DNA of 64,000 nucleotides from Flavobacteriaceae bacterium (GTDB taxonomy: Bacteria > Bacteroidota > Bacteroidia > Flavobacteriales > Flavobacteriaceae): assembly GCA_002694465.1 (NCBI GenBank), contig NZMG01000039.1:124001-188000 (forward strand), read 5' to 3'. The notes under the pieces were generated by a model. It made no database searches. It was not told the origin of the DNA and worked only from the letters and a program-made list of their open reading frames with translations. Positions 1-9,080 of the stretch are shown here, piece by piece. Within the stretch, counting starts at the first letter, position 1. Every line of letters starts with the position of its first letter. A program made the translations under genes and the position numbers.

Positions 1-371
1 TTAAAGTCTACCACCGGCTCTAATAACACTTCCTTTATTTGGGGATTATAGGGGCTATATCCCATACTTTTTAGAAAGATAGAATCATACATCATTGCCT
101 TATTGTTATACAATTCTATGGCATTCATAACATAGGGTTGAAGGTTGTAATTTATCTTTACAATTACTGTAGACTTTTGAGGGTTTACAGCGTCTTTCAC
201 TTTGTAATATCCAATGCCAAAGCCCACAATTGCTAAAATGAGTATAACATACCAATACTTTAAAGCATAATCTAACGCCTTAAAGGCTAGCGAAATCCAA
301 TTTTTAACTGTTTGCTTTAATTTACCTATTACATAAACCAAATCAATTTCGTCGTGTTGCTGTTGGCTCAT
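1..371 (-). CDS. Wzz-like chain length determinant / polysaccharide biosynthesis protein, N-terminal part (truncated by window edge)
   Basis: Own translation of the minus strand from ATG at 371: MSQQQHDEIDLVYVIGKL...LAFKALDYALKYWYVILILAIVGFGIGYYKVKDAVNPQKSTVIVKINYNLQPYV...; cytoplasmic N-terminus plus TM helix typical of Wzz; upstream of rhamnose genes. Confidence 0.65.
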   Translation of the reverse strand, partial: MSQQQHDEIDLVYVIGKLKQTVKNWISLAFKALDYALKYWYVILILAIVGFGIGYYKVKDAVNPQKSTVIVKINYNLQPYVMNAIELYNNKAMMYDSIFLKSMGYSPYNPQIKEVLLEPVVDF

Positions 372-376
372 ACTTT

Positions 377-1231
377 TTAAATAAGATTATTAATTAATAT
401 TTTTAAACTTTCCTTCCAAGGTAATATCCTGACCCTTAACGCATTCTTAATTTTACTTGTTTCAAGAATACTATTGGCGGGACGCTTTGCAAAAGTAGGA
501 TAATAGTCGGTTTTTACAACATGTACCACTTTAGAAAGTCCTGAAAACTCTATTATGGATTTTGCAAAATCATACCAAGTTGCCTTCCCATCATTACTAA
601 AATGATATATCCCATATTCTTTAAGGTCTAAATGTATGCATTTTATTAAGACATCGGCCAAGTCATTGGCGTTGGTTGGGCTTCCCGTTTGCTCAGTTGT
701 AATAGTTAACGTGTCTTTTTCTTTTGAAAGCTTCAAAATAGATTTTAGAAAATTATGTCCATATTGAGAATACAACCAAGATGTCCTAAAAATGAAATAT
801 CGATCGCAAATCTCCTTTATATATTCTTCTCCCTTTAATTTTGATGCTCCATAGACATTAATTGGGTTTACCTCATCTGTTTCTTTGTAAGGTAATTGCT
901 TGTTTCCATCAAAGACATAATCGGTAGATATATGAAACAAGGTAACATTACGCTGTTTACAAGCTATGCTGAGGTTTTTAACTCCTTCTGCATTTACTAA
1001 AAACGCTTGCTCTTCATCGCTTTCAGCCTTATCGACTTGGGTATAGGCAGCAGCATTGATACAAAAATCAAAGGTATGCTCTTCAAAGAACGTAGTTACA
1101 ACCTTGGGATTTGTAATATCTAAAATCTCCTTATCTACAAAACTAAAATCAATATCTGGGTAATTTTTAGATGCCTCCTTAAGACAACATCCCAATTGAC
1201 CTTTTGCTCCAGTAATAAGCACTTTTTTCAT
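377..1231 (-). CDS. rfbD: dTDP-4-dehydrorhamnose reductase
   Basis: MKKVLITGAKGQLGCCL Rossmann motif, YGASKLKGEEYI (YxxxK), RTSWLYSQYGHNF; clustered with rfbC/A/B. Confidence 0.95.
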   Translation of the reverse strand: MKKVLITGAKGQLGCCLKEASKNYPDIDFSFVDKEILDITNPKVVTTFFEEHTFDFCINAAAYTQVDKAESDEEQAFLVNAEGVKNLSIACKQRNVTLFHISTDYVFDGNKQLPYKETDEVNPINVYGASKLKGEEYIKEICDRYFIFRTSWLYSQYGHNFLKSILKLSKEKDTLTITTEQTGSPTNANDLADVLIKCIHLDLKEYGIYHFSNDGKATWYDFAKSIIEFSGLSKVVHVVKTDYYPTFAKRPANSILETSKIKNALRVRILPWKESLKILINNLI

Positions 1232-1773
1232 TGAGTCACCTCCTTAAATGTGGGAAGTTCCAAGTCTTTTTCTGAAACTATTAAATCCTCTTGGGGAAGA
1301 TGCCAATCGATGTTTAAGGTTGCGTCATTATAAATAATGCCACTTTCTGAAGTTTTATCGTAAAAATTATCGCATTTGTAACAAAAAATAGATTTTTCAG
1401 AAAGCGTTACAAACCCATGCGCAAAGCCTTTTGGAACAAATAGTTGAAAAGCGTTTTCACCTGAAAGTTCGAGCGAAAATTGTCTTCCAAAAGAAGGAGA
1501 ATCCTTTCTTAAGTCTACCACAATATCAAGCACTCTGCCTTGAGCTACTCTCACCAGCTTGGCCTGTGCCATGGATCCTGTTTGAAAATGAAGTCCGCGT
1601 AAAACTCCATATTTTGAAGTAGATTGATTATCCTGTATAAAATTTACAGAAAGACCTGTAGCCCTTTCAAACTGCTTTTGATTGTAGGTTTCTGAAAAAA
1701 CACCCCGTTTATCTTCAAAAACGCTTGGCTTGATATAAAAACAGTCTTTTAAAGGGCTCTGAATGATTTCCAC
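1228..1773 (-). CDS. rfbC: dTDP-4-dehydrorhamnose 3,5-epimerase
   Basis: GVLRGLHFQTG, AKLVRVAQGRVLDIVVDLRKDSPSFG, FVPKGFAHGFVTLSE motifs; 4-nt overlap with rfbD. Confidence 0.96.
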   Translation of the reverse strand: MEIIQSPLKDCFYIKPSVFEDKRGVFSETYNQKQFERATGLSVNFIQDNQSTSKYGVLRGLHFQTGSMAQAKLVRVAQGRVLDIVVDLRKDSPSFGRQFSLELSGENAFQLFVPKGFAHGFVTLSEKSIFCYKCDNFYDKTSESGIIYNDATLNIDWHLPQEDLIVSEKDLELPTFKEVTQ

Positions 1774-1774
1774 C

Positions 1775-2632
1775 TTAATCTAATTTCATTAAATGTTTCC
1801 CGTAGCCACTTTTTAACAGCGGTTCGGCTAATTTTATTAATTGCGCTTTAGAAATATACCTCATCTCGTAAGCAGCTTCTTCAATAGCGCCAATTTTTAA
1901 TCCTTGGCGTTCTTCAATTACCTCAACAAATTGAGAAGCTTGCATAAGTGAAGCAAAGGTACCTGTGTCTAACCAGGCGGTTCCTTTGTCAAGCTTGCTT
2001 ACACTTAATTTTCCTTGTTTTAAATACACATTATTTACATCGGTAATTTCAAGTTCGCCACGTGCACTTGGCTGTATGTTTTCTGCAATATCCACTACAG
2101 TATTATCATAAAAATAGATGCCTGGAACTGCATAATTACTTTTTGGGGTTTCAGGTTTTTCTTCAATAGAAAGTGCTTTCCCTTGTTTATCAAATTCCAC
2201 AACTCCATAACGTTCTGGGTCATGTACGTGATAGGCATAAATAATTCCTCCATTAGGGTCATTATTGGCTTGCAATAATTCCTTTAATCCCGATCCATAA
2301 AAAATGTTATCTCCTAGAATTAAGGCAACCTTATCTTTACCAATGAAGTCTTTTCCTATTATAAATGCTTCAGCAAGTCCATTGGGATTTTCTTGCACAG
2401 CATATTGGAAATCACAACCGTATTTTTTGCCATCACCCAACAGTTTTCTGAAAAGAGGAAGATCTTCTGGAGTAGAAATAATCAAGATTTCCCGAATTCC
2501 AGAATACATTAACGTGGATAATGGATAATAAATCATGGGTTTATCATACACCGGCATTAACTGTTTACTTACCGCTAGTGTTAATGGATGAAGCCTAGTC
2601 CCAGAGCCACCTGCTAGTATTATTCCCTTCAT
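1775..2632 (-). CDS. rfbA: glucose-1-phosphate thymidylyltransferase
   Basis: [42 protein letters not shown]. Confidence 0.97.
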   Translation of the reverse strand: MKGIILAGGSGTRLHPLTLAVSKQLMPVYDKPMIYYPLSTLMYSGIREILIISTPEDLPLFRKLLGDGKKYGCDFQYAVQENPNGLAEAFIIGKDFIGKDKVALILGDNIFYGSGLKELLQANNDPNGGIIYAYHVHDPERYGVVEFDKQGKALSIEEKPETPKSNYAVPGIYFYDNTVVDIAENIQPSARGELEITDVNNVYLKQGKLSVSKLDKGTAWLDTGTFASLMQASQFVEVIEERQGLKIGAIEEAAYEMRYISKAQLIKLAEPLLKSGYGKHLMKLD

Positions 2633-3645
2633 AGTCTATTGGTGTTTTGTAAATACCACTGTATGGTTTTTTTAATTCCTGTTTCAAATGTCTCTTCCGC
2701 TTTCCAACCCAATTCATTTTCAATTTTGGAAGCATCAATCGCATATCGAAAATCATGTCCTGGACGATCGGTAACAAAAGAAATTTGTTTTTTATACGAA
2801 ACTTCTTTCGGTTTTAATTCGTCTAAAAGTTCACAAATAGTATTTGCAATATATAAGTTTTTTCTTTCGTTACGCCCACCAATATTGTAGGTTTCACCCA
2901 AGGCGCCTTGGTCCAAGGCTAATTTAATTCCTACACAATGGTCTTTTACATATAGCCAATCCCTCACGTTTTGACCATCACCATAAATAGGAATAGGTTC
3001 TCCTGAAAGTCCTTTACGAATAATCGTAGGAATTAATTTCTCCTTATGCTGATTGGGCCCATAATTGTTTGAACAATTTGTAGTCACAACAGGCATTCCG
3101 TAGGTGTGAAAATAACTTCTCACAATAAAATCTGAAGAAGCTTTTGAAGCGCTATACGGGCTATTAGGCGCATATGATGTCTCTTCAGTAAACAATCCTG
3201 TTTCACCCAAAGTTCCGTAAACCTCATCGGTGGAAACATGGAGAAATCTCGCAGTATTATAGTCAGCTTTTAACTGGTTTGGACCCTCCATCCACAATTT
3301 ATAAGCTGCTTGCAATAACTGAAATGTCCCTACAATATTAGTTTCTATAAATGCCGAAGGACCCGTTATGGAATTATCTACATGTGATTCTGCTGCAAAA
3401 TGAACGACTTCTTGAAATTGGTATTTGCTAAAAAGAGATTCTAGTAGATGCGAATCGCATATATCACCCTTTACAAAATGATAATTTGGATGGTTATTAA
3501 AAGCTTCTAAATTTCTAGGATCCCCTGCATACGTAAGTTTATCTAGCACCACAATGTCATCTTCAAAATTCTCCAAAACGTAACCCACATAGTTAGATCC
3601 TATAAAGCCTGCCCCTCCTGTTACTAATACTGTTTTCTTTGCCAA
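2629..3645 (-). CDS. rfbB: dTDP-glucose 4,6-dehydratase
   Basis: [47 protein letters not shown]. Confidence 0.97.
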   Translation of the reverse strand: MAKKTVLVTGGAGFIGSNYVGYVLENFEDDIVVLDKLTYAGDPRNLEAFNNHPNYHFVKGDICDSHLLESLFSKYQFQEVVHFAAESHVDNSITGPSAFIETNIVGTFQLLQAAYKLWMEGPNQLKADYNTARFLHVSTDEVYGTLGETGLFTEETSYAPNSPYSASKASSDFIVRSYFHTYGMPVVTTNCSNNYGPNQHKEKLIPTIIRKGLSGEPIPIYGDGQNVRDWLYVKDHCVGIKLALDQGALGETYNIGGRNERKNLYIANTICELLDELKPKEVSYKKQISFVTDRPGHDFRYAIDASKIENELGWKAEETFETGIKKTIQWYLQNTNRL

Positions 3646-3651
3646 ATCGTA

Positions 3652-5313
3652 CTATTTAAGTATTTGTTCTAAAATTTTCTCCGTAATTAAATAGGTTGGG
3701 CGTACACCCGTAGTTCCTAGTCCGCCAGATGCCAAGGTGCTTCCTGTTTCAAGAGGGTTATCCGATGCGTAATATGCATACCGCACCTCAACTTTGGGGC
3801 TAATGCTTCGTCTTATTTTTGATGCAGACTGAATAGCTTTTTGGTAATGCGCTCCTTCCATTTCCAGACCAATTACGTTCCATGATGAATTATAAAAGAA
3901 GGTAAGGATGTCCTTATTTTGCAGTGACGTTCCCAATACGGTAATCATGGCACCAGAACACACTTTTGCGTTATTCCCAAAATGATTTTTCTTTAGTTTA
4001 TTTTTAAAAGGATAATTGTCTGCTGTTCCTTCAAAAATATGTGAAGAAGGGATCATAATATCCCCTTTTCCACCTTCCAAAATTCCAGCCTTCCCCATGA
4101 TAGAAATAGATGCCACATTTAAATATTCCTTTTTCCCGTTATGCTGAAATGGTTTCAGAAGTTCATCCATGGTTTCATATGCCTGTTCCCCAAAAGCATA
4201 ATCCATCACCAATAACACAGGTTTTTCAGGTGAACTGAGATTCAATTTTGAAATCTTATCAGTGTCAAAAAGCTGTACATCTATGTTAGTGCCACTTTCG
4301 TCCGGCAAATAAATCATCCCGTTTTGAAGTGCTTTTTTGGTTACTTTTTCTCTCAATTTTCCGCTATCAGCCTTACTCAATGCCTCAAACAATTGCAGTG
4401 TGGTTTTACCTTTTTTCTCTGATGTTAAGGCTTCTTCGGCAAAAAGACTATTCATAACACTGTGCATATTAGCGCTAATAATATGAAGCGGACGTTCTAA
4501 TAATCCTTTATTAAAAAGCTCTTTTTTAATTCTATACGCCCATCGTTCGCCGTGAATATGATGCCCTAACCGCTCTCTTAAAACTGGGCTGAAAGTAATG
4601 AGCCTTTTCTTATCTGTAAGTGTTTCGGTTATAGCGCCTTTTCCTAGATAATAAATGATTTTTAGGAACCTGTGTTCGTCCTCCTTACACGCAAATAAAG
4701 AATACACCTCATTCACTTCTTCAAAGGTTCGTCCTAGAAAATTAGCCGTATGAGTTAAGGCTATTTCCTTGTCCTTTTGGGTGAGTGTTTTTTTATTTAA
4801 AACAGCGTCTTCAAGCTTTTCCCAATCTCGAATCAATTCTCCTTCATCATTAATGAGGACTTGCTTCATGATTTTATGAGATTCAATATAGAGAAAGGTA
4901 AGATGGGTTAGGATATCATAAATTTCACTTCTCCCTCGGGTAATTTCAATATTCATTTGCTCATCGTCTATACGATAGCAATTTCGTCTTCTTTTGGCTG
5001 GAATAATAGGAGTGAAATGTGACTTTTTATACCCTTCATCACTGGTTAAATTTATAAATGTGCATTCTTCAATCCCATAGGGAAGCCTGTCCATGACATA
5101 AAGCAATCCCTGTAATTCTATTTTCTCTTCGGCTATTGATCCATAAATCTCTGGACGTAATATAAGAAGCGCCTCACGAAGTGTTTCACCACTAATTCCC
5201 ATAGGTTTATAAAAACCTCTATTAAATAAGTGACGCATCGTTATATAGAGCCTTTCTATAGCGCTTGAGCTTTCTTGAGCTCGAGTTCGTTTATGTGAAA
5301 TTTGCGGATTCAT
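3652..5313 (-). CDS. DUF6909-like family protein; C-terminal half with nucleoside-phosphorylase-like motif
   Basis: 553-aa ORF; C-terminal NVIGLEMEGAHYQKAI resembles the conserved MEGAA motif of purine nucleoside phosphorylases; family name from memory. Confidence 0.6.
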   Translation of the reverse strand: MNPQISHKRTRAQESSSAIERLYITMRHLFNRGFYKPMGISGETLREALLILRPEIYGSIAEEKIELQGLLYVMDRLPYGIEECTFINLTSDEGYKKSHFTPIIPAKRRRNCYRIDDEQMNIEITRGRSEIYDILTHLTFLYIESHKIMKQVLINDEGELIRDWEKLEDAVLNKKTLTQKDKEIALTHTANFLGRTFEEVNEVYSLFACKEDEHRFLKIIYYLGKGAITETLTDKKRLITFSPVLRERLGHHIHGERWAYRIKKELFNKGLLERPLHIISANMHSVMNSLFAEEALTSEKKGKTTLQLFEALSKADSGKLREKVTKKALQNGMIYLPDESGTNIDVQLFDTDKISKLNLSSPEKPVLLVMDYAFGEQAYETMDELLKPFQHNGKKEYLNVASISIMGKAGILEGGKGDIMIPSSHIFEGTADNYPFKNKLKKNHFGNNAKVCSGAMITVLGTSLQNKDILTFFYNSSWNVIGLEMEGAHYQKAIQSASKIRRSISPKVEVRYAYYASDNPLETGSTLASGGLGTTGVRPTYLITEKILEQILK

Positions 5314-5337
5314 TTTCTTGGCAAAGATACTATTATT

Positions 5338-6834
5338 TTAGCCTTGAAGTTTTACAAGTTCGTTTGCAATTTTTCGGTCGTTTGCTAGCCGTGGGACTTT
5401 ATTTTGCCCTCCCAGTTTTCCTTGGCGTTTCATAAATTCATTAAAGGCTCCTTTTCTCAGTGTCGTTATTTTTAATGGCTGAAGCACTTTCCCTTTTATT
5501 AAATCGGAATAATAGCTATTCTGTTTTTGAAGCGATTCATCTAGCGAAGCAGCCACTTCTGATAGATTTTCAGGAGCGTCTTCAAATTCAATTAGCCATT
5601 CATGATAGGGTAATTCCCCATGATGCGTTTCGGTTTGAGGGGCAACTGTAAATTCTGAAATTGAAAAGCCAAATTTTTCTGAAGCCTCTTGCATGGCTTG
5701 TTCCACCTCTTTACCAATAACGTGTTCTCCAAAGGCAGAAATAAAATGTTTTATTCGTCCTGAAACAATAAGTTTATAGGGTTTTGTGGAAGTAAACATA
5801 ACGGTATCCCCTAAATTATACCCCCAAAGACCTGCATTGGTAGAAACAATCATTACATAATTAACACCCACTTTTACTTCTCCAATTGTGAGCCGTTTTG
5901 GTTTGTCTGAAAAAAAAGCATCGGCCTCCACAAATTCATAAAAAATTCCAGCATTTAATTGCAACAACAGTCCTTTATCCTTTTGTTCATTCTGAAATGC
6001 AAAAAACCCTTCAGAAGCTGGATAGAGCTCAATACTATCTACTTTTCGTCCAATAAGATTTTCAAATTTTTGTCGGTAAGGTTCGTAGTTAACTCCGCCA
6101 TAAATAAAGAGTTCAAAATTCTTGAAAAGATCTCCTATTTTCTTTCCTGTTTTTGCTTGAAGGCGTTCAAAATACATCTGTACCCAAGATGGAATTCCAC
6201 TTATAATGGACATATTTTCATCTTGTGTTTCGGCTACTACAGCATCTACTTTTTCTTCCCAATCTTCGATACAATTGGTTTCCCAAGAAGGTAGTCTATT
6301 CTTCTGCAAATATTTTGGGACATAGTGCGCTACAATCCCCGAGAGTCTGCCTAGTTTAATCCCATTTTGTTCTTTAAGAATCGGGCTTCCTTGTAAGAAA
6401 ATCATTTTGCCATCTACAATTTTTGTGTTTCCTGTTTCATTTATGTAGCATAATATAGCGTTGCGCGCCGCCCGAATATGATGAGGCATAGAATCTTTGG
6501 TAAGCGGAATGTATTTAGCTCCTGAAGTGGTCCCAGAGGTTTTGGCAAAATATAGTGGTTTCCCTGGCCACAAAATGTCTTCATTTCCTTCTACAACTTG
6601 ATCAATATATGGACGTAAATCTTCGTAATCTCTAATAGGAACTTTGTTTGCAAAATCTTTAAAAGACGATATTTCAGAAAAGTGATGGTCTTTTCCAAAT
6701 GTTGTGTTTTTTGCTTTAGAAATTAGTTCGTTAAATACCTTTTGCTGACTTTCAATAGGCTTTGAAGCCCATCCATAGATTTGCAACACTATAGTTTTGG
6801 CAAAAAGTTTAGCTCCAAAAGATTTTAGCGTCAT
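5338..6834 (-). CDS. GH3 auxin-responsive promoter family acyl-adenylating enzyme
   Basis: YFAKTSGTTSGAKYIPLT ATP/AMP motif, LYPASEGFFAFQ, GLWGYNLGDTVMF characteristic of GH3 family. Confidence 0.88.
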   Translation of the reverse strand: MTLKSFGAKLFAKTIVLQIYGWASKPIESQQKVFNELISKAKNTTFGKDHHFSEISSFKDFANKVPIRDYEDLRPYIDQVVEGNEDILWPGKPLYFAKTSGTTSGAKYIPLTKDSMPHHIRAARNAILCYINETGNTKIVDGKMIFLQGSPILKEQNGIKLGRLSGIVAHYVPKYLQKNRLPSWETNCIEDWEEKVDAVVAETQDENMSIISGIPSWVQMYFERLQAKTGKKIGDLFKNFELFIYGGVNYEPYRQKFENLIGRKVDSIELYPASEGFFAFQNEQKDKGLLLQLNAGIFYEFVEADAFFSDKPKRLTIGEVKVGVNYVMIVSTNAGLWGYNLGDTVMFTSTKPYKLIVSGRIKHFISAFGEHVIGKEVEQAMQEASEKFGFSISEFTVAPQTETHHGELPYHEWLIEFEDAPENLSEVAASLDESLQKQNSYYSDLIKGKVLQPLKITTLRKGAFNEFMKRQGKLGGQNKVPRLANDRKIANELVKLQG

Positions 6835-6835
6835 T

Positions 6836-7702
6836 TTAATTAAAATCGATAAAGTTTTTTGGGTTTATTGGATAGCCATCGCTCCAAAGTTCGAAATGAA
6901 GATGAGGCCCCGTTGTAAGCTCACCTGTGTTCCCAACAGTTGCAATTACCTCACCTGCTTCAACTAAATCCCCTTGTTCTTTTGATAAGGATGCATTATG
7001 CTTGTAAGCTGAAATTAAATTGGATCCATGTTTTAAAATAAGCACATAGCCCGCATCTGCGGTCCAGCCCGAAAATATAACGGTGCCATCTGCAACCGCC
7101 TTTACCGCGCTATTTTTGGCGGTTACAATATCTACTGCAAAGTGTTTTTTTGAAGGATTATAATCTTCAGAAATGGTTCCCTTTACAGGAGCAAACAGTA
7201 CAAATTTTAATTCTGAGTTTGCCGTTAAAGGATTGTATTTGTCTTCTTGCTGTACCTTTTCCCTTAATATAGAATCTTGTTTTGAAGGTAAAAATGACGA
7301 CTCATTTATTTCTTTTCTAACCACTTGAAGAATTGAGTCCCTATTAAAGTTTTGAACTTTAACATCCCCCGTTAACACTCTTTTTATGGAAGCAAGATAT
7401 TGCTGGTTTATTAATAATTTTTGCTGAAGGGAGTCTGTTTGATACGTTAGCTCAGTCGCCTTCTTTTTTAGAGAGGTGGAAGAATATCCTGGAATATATT
7501 CGCGTAGCGGTGTAAAGGCGATAAGAATTGTGGTGCCAGCAATTAATATTAACGCTGCTAAAGAGCTAAATACAAAAACATTTAATCTGTTTAGTTTAAA
7601 AGAAAAACGTTCTTCAAAAGTTTCTTCGTTTAAAACTACCAGACGATATTTATGAAGTAATTTCGTCTTTATTTTCTTCCCTCTTCTTTCTTTTTCTTGC
7701 AT
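6836..7702 (-). CDS. M23 family metallopeptidase (membrane-anchored)
   Basis: N-terminal TM, coiled coil, KKHFAVDIVTAKNSAVKAVADGTVIFSG...GPHLHFELW. Confidence 0.92.
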   Translation of the reverse strand: MQEKERRGKKIKTKLLHKYRLVVLNEETFEERFSFKLNRLNVFVFSSLAALILIAGTTILIAFTPLREYIPGYSSTSLKKKATELTYQTDSLQQKLLINQQYLASIKRVLTGDVKVQNFNRDSILQVVRKEINESSFLPSKQDSILREKVQQEDKYNPLTANSELKFVLFAPVKGTISEDYNPSKKHFAVDIVTAKNSAVKAVADGTVIFSGWTADAGYVLILKHGSNLISAYKHNASLSKEQGDLVEAGEVIATVGNTGELTTGPHLHFELWSDGYPINPKNFIDFN

Positions 7703-7782
7703 TTACAAAAATAATAGATTTACAAATGTACGTGGTTTATGCTAAACTTACGATGAAAACGTTCTATCTAAGGATTTCTTGT

Positions 7783-7790
7783 TACCTTTG
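7783..7790 (+). promoter_or_regulatory. Bacteroidetes-type -7 promoter box (TACCTTTG) upstream of tatA
   Basis: TACCTTTG matches TAnnTTTG, 21 nt upstream of ATG 7811. Confidence 0.55.
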
Positions 7791-7810
7791 TGTTATAAAA
7801 TTATACAAAA

Positions 7811-7996
7811 ATGGAAGCACTTTTTATACCCCTTGCAATTGGTCCTTGGCAAATCGTTCTTATTGTCATTATTGTTTTATTACTTTTTGGAGGAAAGAAA
7901 ATACCAGAATTAATGCGAGGATTGGGAAGCGGAATTAAAGAATTTAAAGATGCTTCTAAAGACGATAAAAGTGATAAACTGGAAGAAAATAAATAA
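7811..7996 (+). CDS. tatA: Sec-independent translocase TatA/TatE family protein
   Basis: [38 protein letters not shown]. Confidence 0.95.
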   Translation: MEALFIPLAIGPWQIVLIVIIVLLLFGGKKIPELMRGLGSGIKEFKDASKDDKSDKLEENK

Positions 7997-8018
7997 TTTT
8001 TCTAGTCTCATTACAAAA

Positions 8019-8050
8019 AAACCCGAAGCTCAAAAGCTTCGGGTTTTTTT
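8019..8050. terminator. Intrinsic terminator, probably bidirectional, between convergent tatA and DUF4837 gene
   Basis: AAACCCGAAGCTcaaAAGCTTCGGGTTTTTTT hairpin with A-tract and T-tract. Confidence 0.9.
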
Positions 8051-8069
8051 TATTTTTTGTCATTAAGAA

Positions 8070-9053
8070 CTATTCAAACTTAGTCGATTTTATAATAGAC
8101 TCTAATTCAAATTGTAAATCTCTTTTTTCCATAGAAGGAGCGTGGGTAAAGCCTTCTATTATTAAATAGCGCCCACTCTCTTCATCTTTAATGGCATAGT
8201 TAAGAAAGGGGCCTGCCATAAAATTATCTTTTACTTCCCAAGTTCCTTTAGTTTCATAGGCAAATTTTCCTCCTACTTCCGTTGTGAAAAGGTAGGGCGC
8301 AAAAGCCTCCTCGGTAACAAACAAATCATCGTCCTCAACAGGTAAATACCCAGAACCAATAGTGTCACGAACTTTAATAATATCACCAATGATACTACTA
8401 TCTTGTCCAATTACATTTAAAGGCACTTCATAAATTAACAAATTGGTACTCCCATTTGATTTTAAATCTTTTCGAATCCAATAAAAATCATCACAAGCCG
8501 AAGCCACTCGGTATGCAGATGGTATATTTAGTGAAATACCAAATCGCTCTTTAAGAGAGTCTACTTTTAATAAAGAAATATTCGTTCTTCGTTGGCGCTC
8601 TTTAATCTCAAAAGATTTAAAAGTGTTTATAATATTCTCTTGGTTTGCCTCAATAAGTTCAATAAGCCTATCTTCTGAAGTAGCAGTAATAAAAGCTCCT
8701 ATTTGTGGTTTTGCATAAGAATCTTTTTTCACTTTCACCGTGTCCTCTTTTCCTAAATCTACGTATAAAAAAGTACGGTAGGTGCGTGCAAAATCACTAA
8801 AATTTTCTGGCTGAATTTGACTAATTGAAAAAATAGGCTCTATTTGAGGAAGTCCATCAGCTGGTGCGGCAAAGTATTCTCTAATTTTTTCTCCTACGGA
8901 GTCATTCCACAGTGTATTGGAAATTACTACCTGAAGCCCATTAATAGCGCCTACAGATTGGGTTAAATAGGATGTGTCTCTTTTTCCTGATGAATTATCA
9001 CAAGAGAAAAACAAAATGCTACAAAAAACGAGCGGATATAAAAGTATTTTCAT
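8070..9053 (-). CDS. DUF4837 family lipoprotein
   Basis: Lipobox FSCDNSSG; family assignment from memory of flavobacterial homologs beside mltD-like genes. Confidence 0.7.
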   Translation of the reverse strand: MKILLYPLVFCSILFFSCDNSSGKRDTSYLTQSVGAINGLQVVISNTLWNDSVGEKIREYFAAPADGLPQIEPIFSISQIQPENFSDFARTYRTFLYVDLGKEDTVKVKKDSYAKPQIGAFITATSEDRLIELIEANQENIINTFKSFEIKERQRRTNISLLKVDSLKERFGISLNIPSAYRVASACDDFYWIRKDLKSNGSTNLLIYEVPLNVIGQDSSIIGDIIKVRDTIGSGYLPVEDDDLFVTEEAFAPYLFTTEVGGKFAYETKGTWEVKDNFMAGPFLNYAIKDEESGRYLIIEGFTHAPSMEKRDLQFELESIIKSTKFE

Positions 9054-9080
9054 TTGGATAATGGTATAATTAATACAAAG

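Noticed and set aside
2595-2777. ORFs overlapping rfbA/rfbB (2595-2777, 2639-2890)
   Set aside because: Alternative frames of confident rhamnose genes
7726-7938. ORF 7726-7938 +
   Set aside because: Out of frame with tatA and spans its promoter; tatA frame is unambiguous
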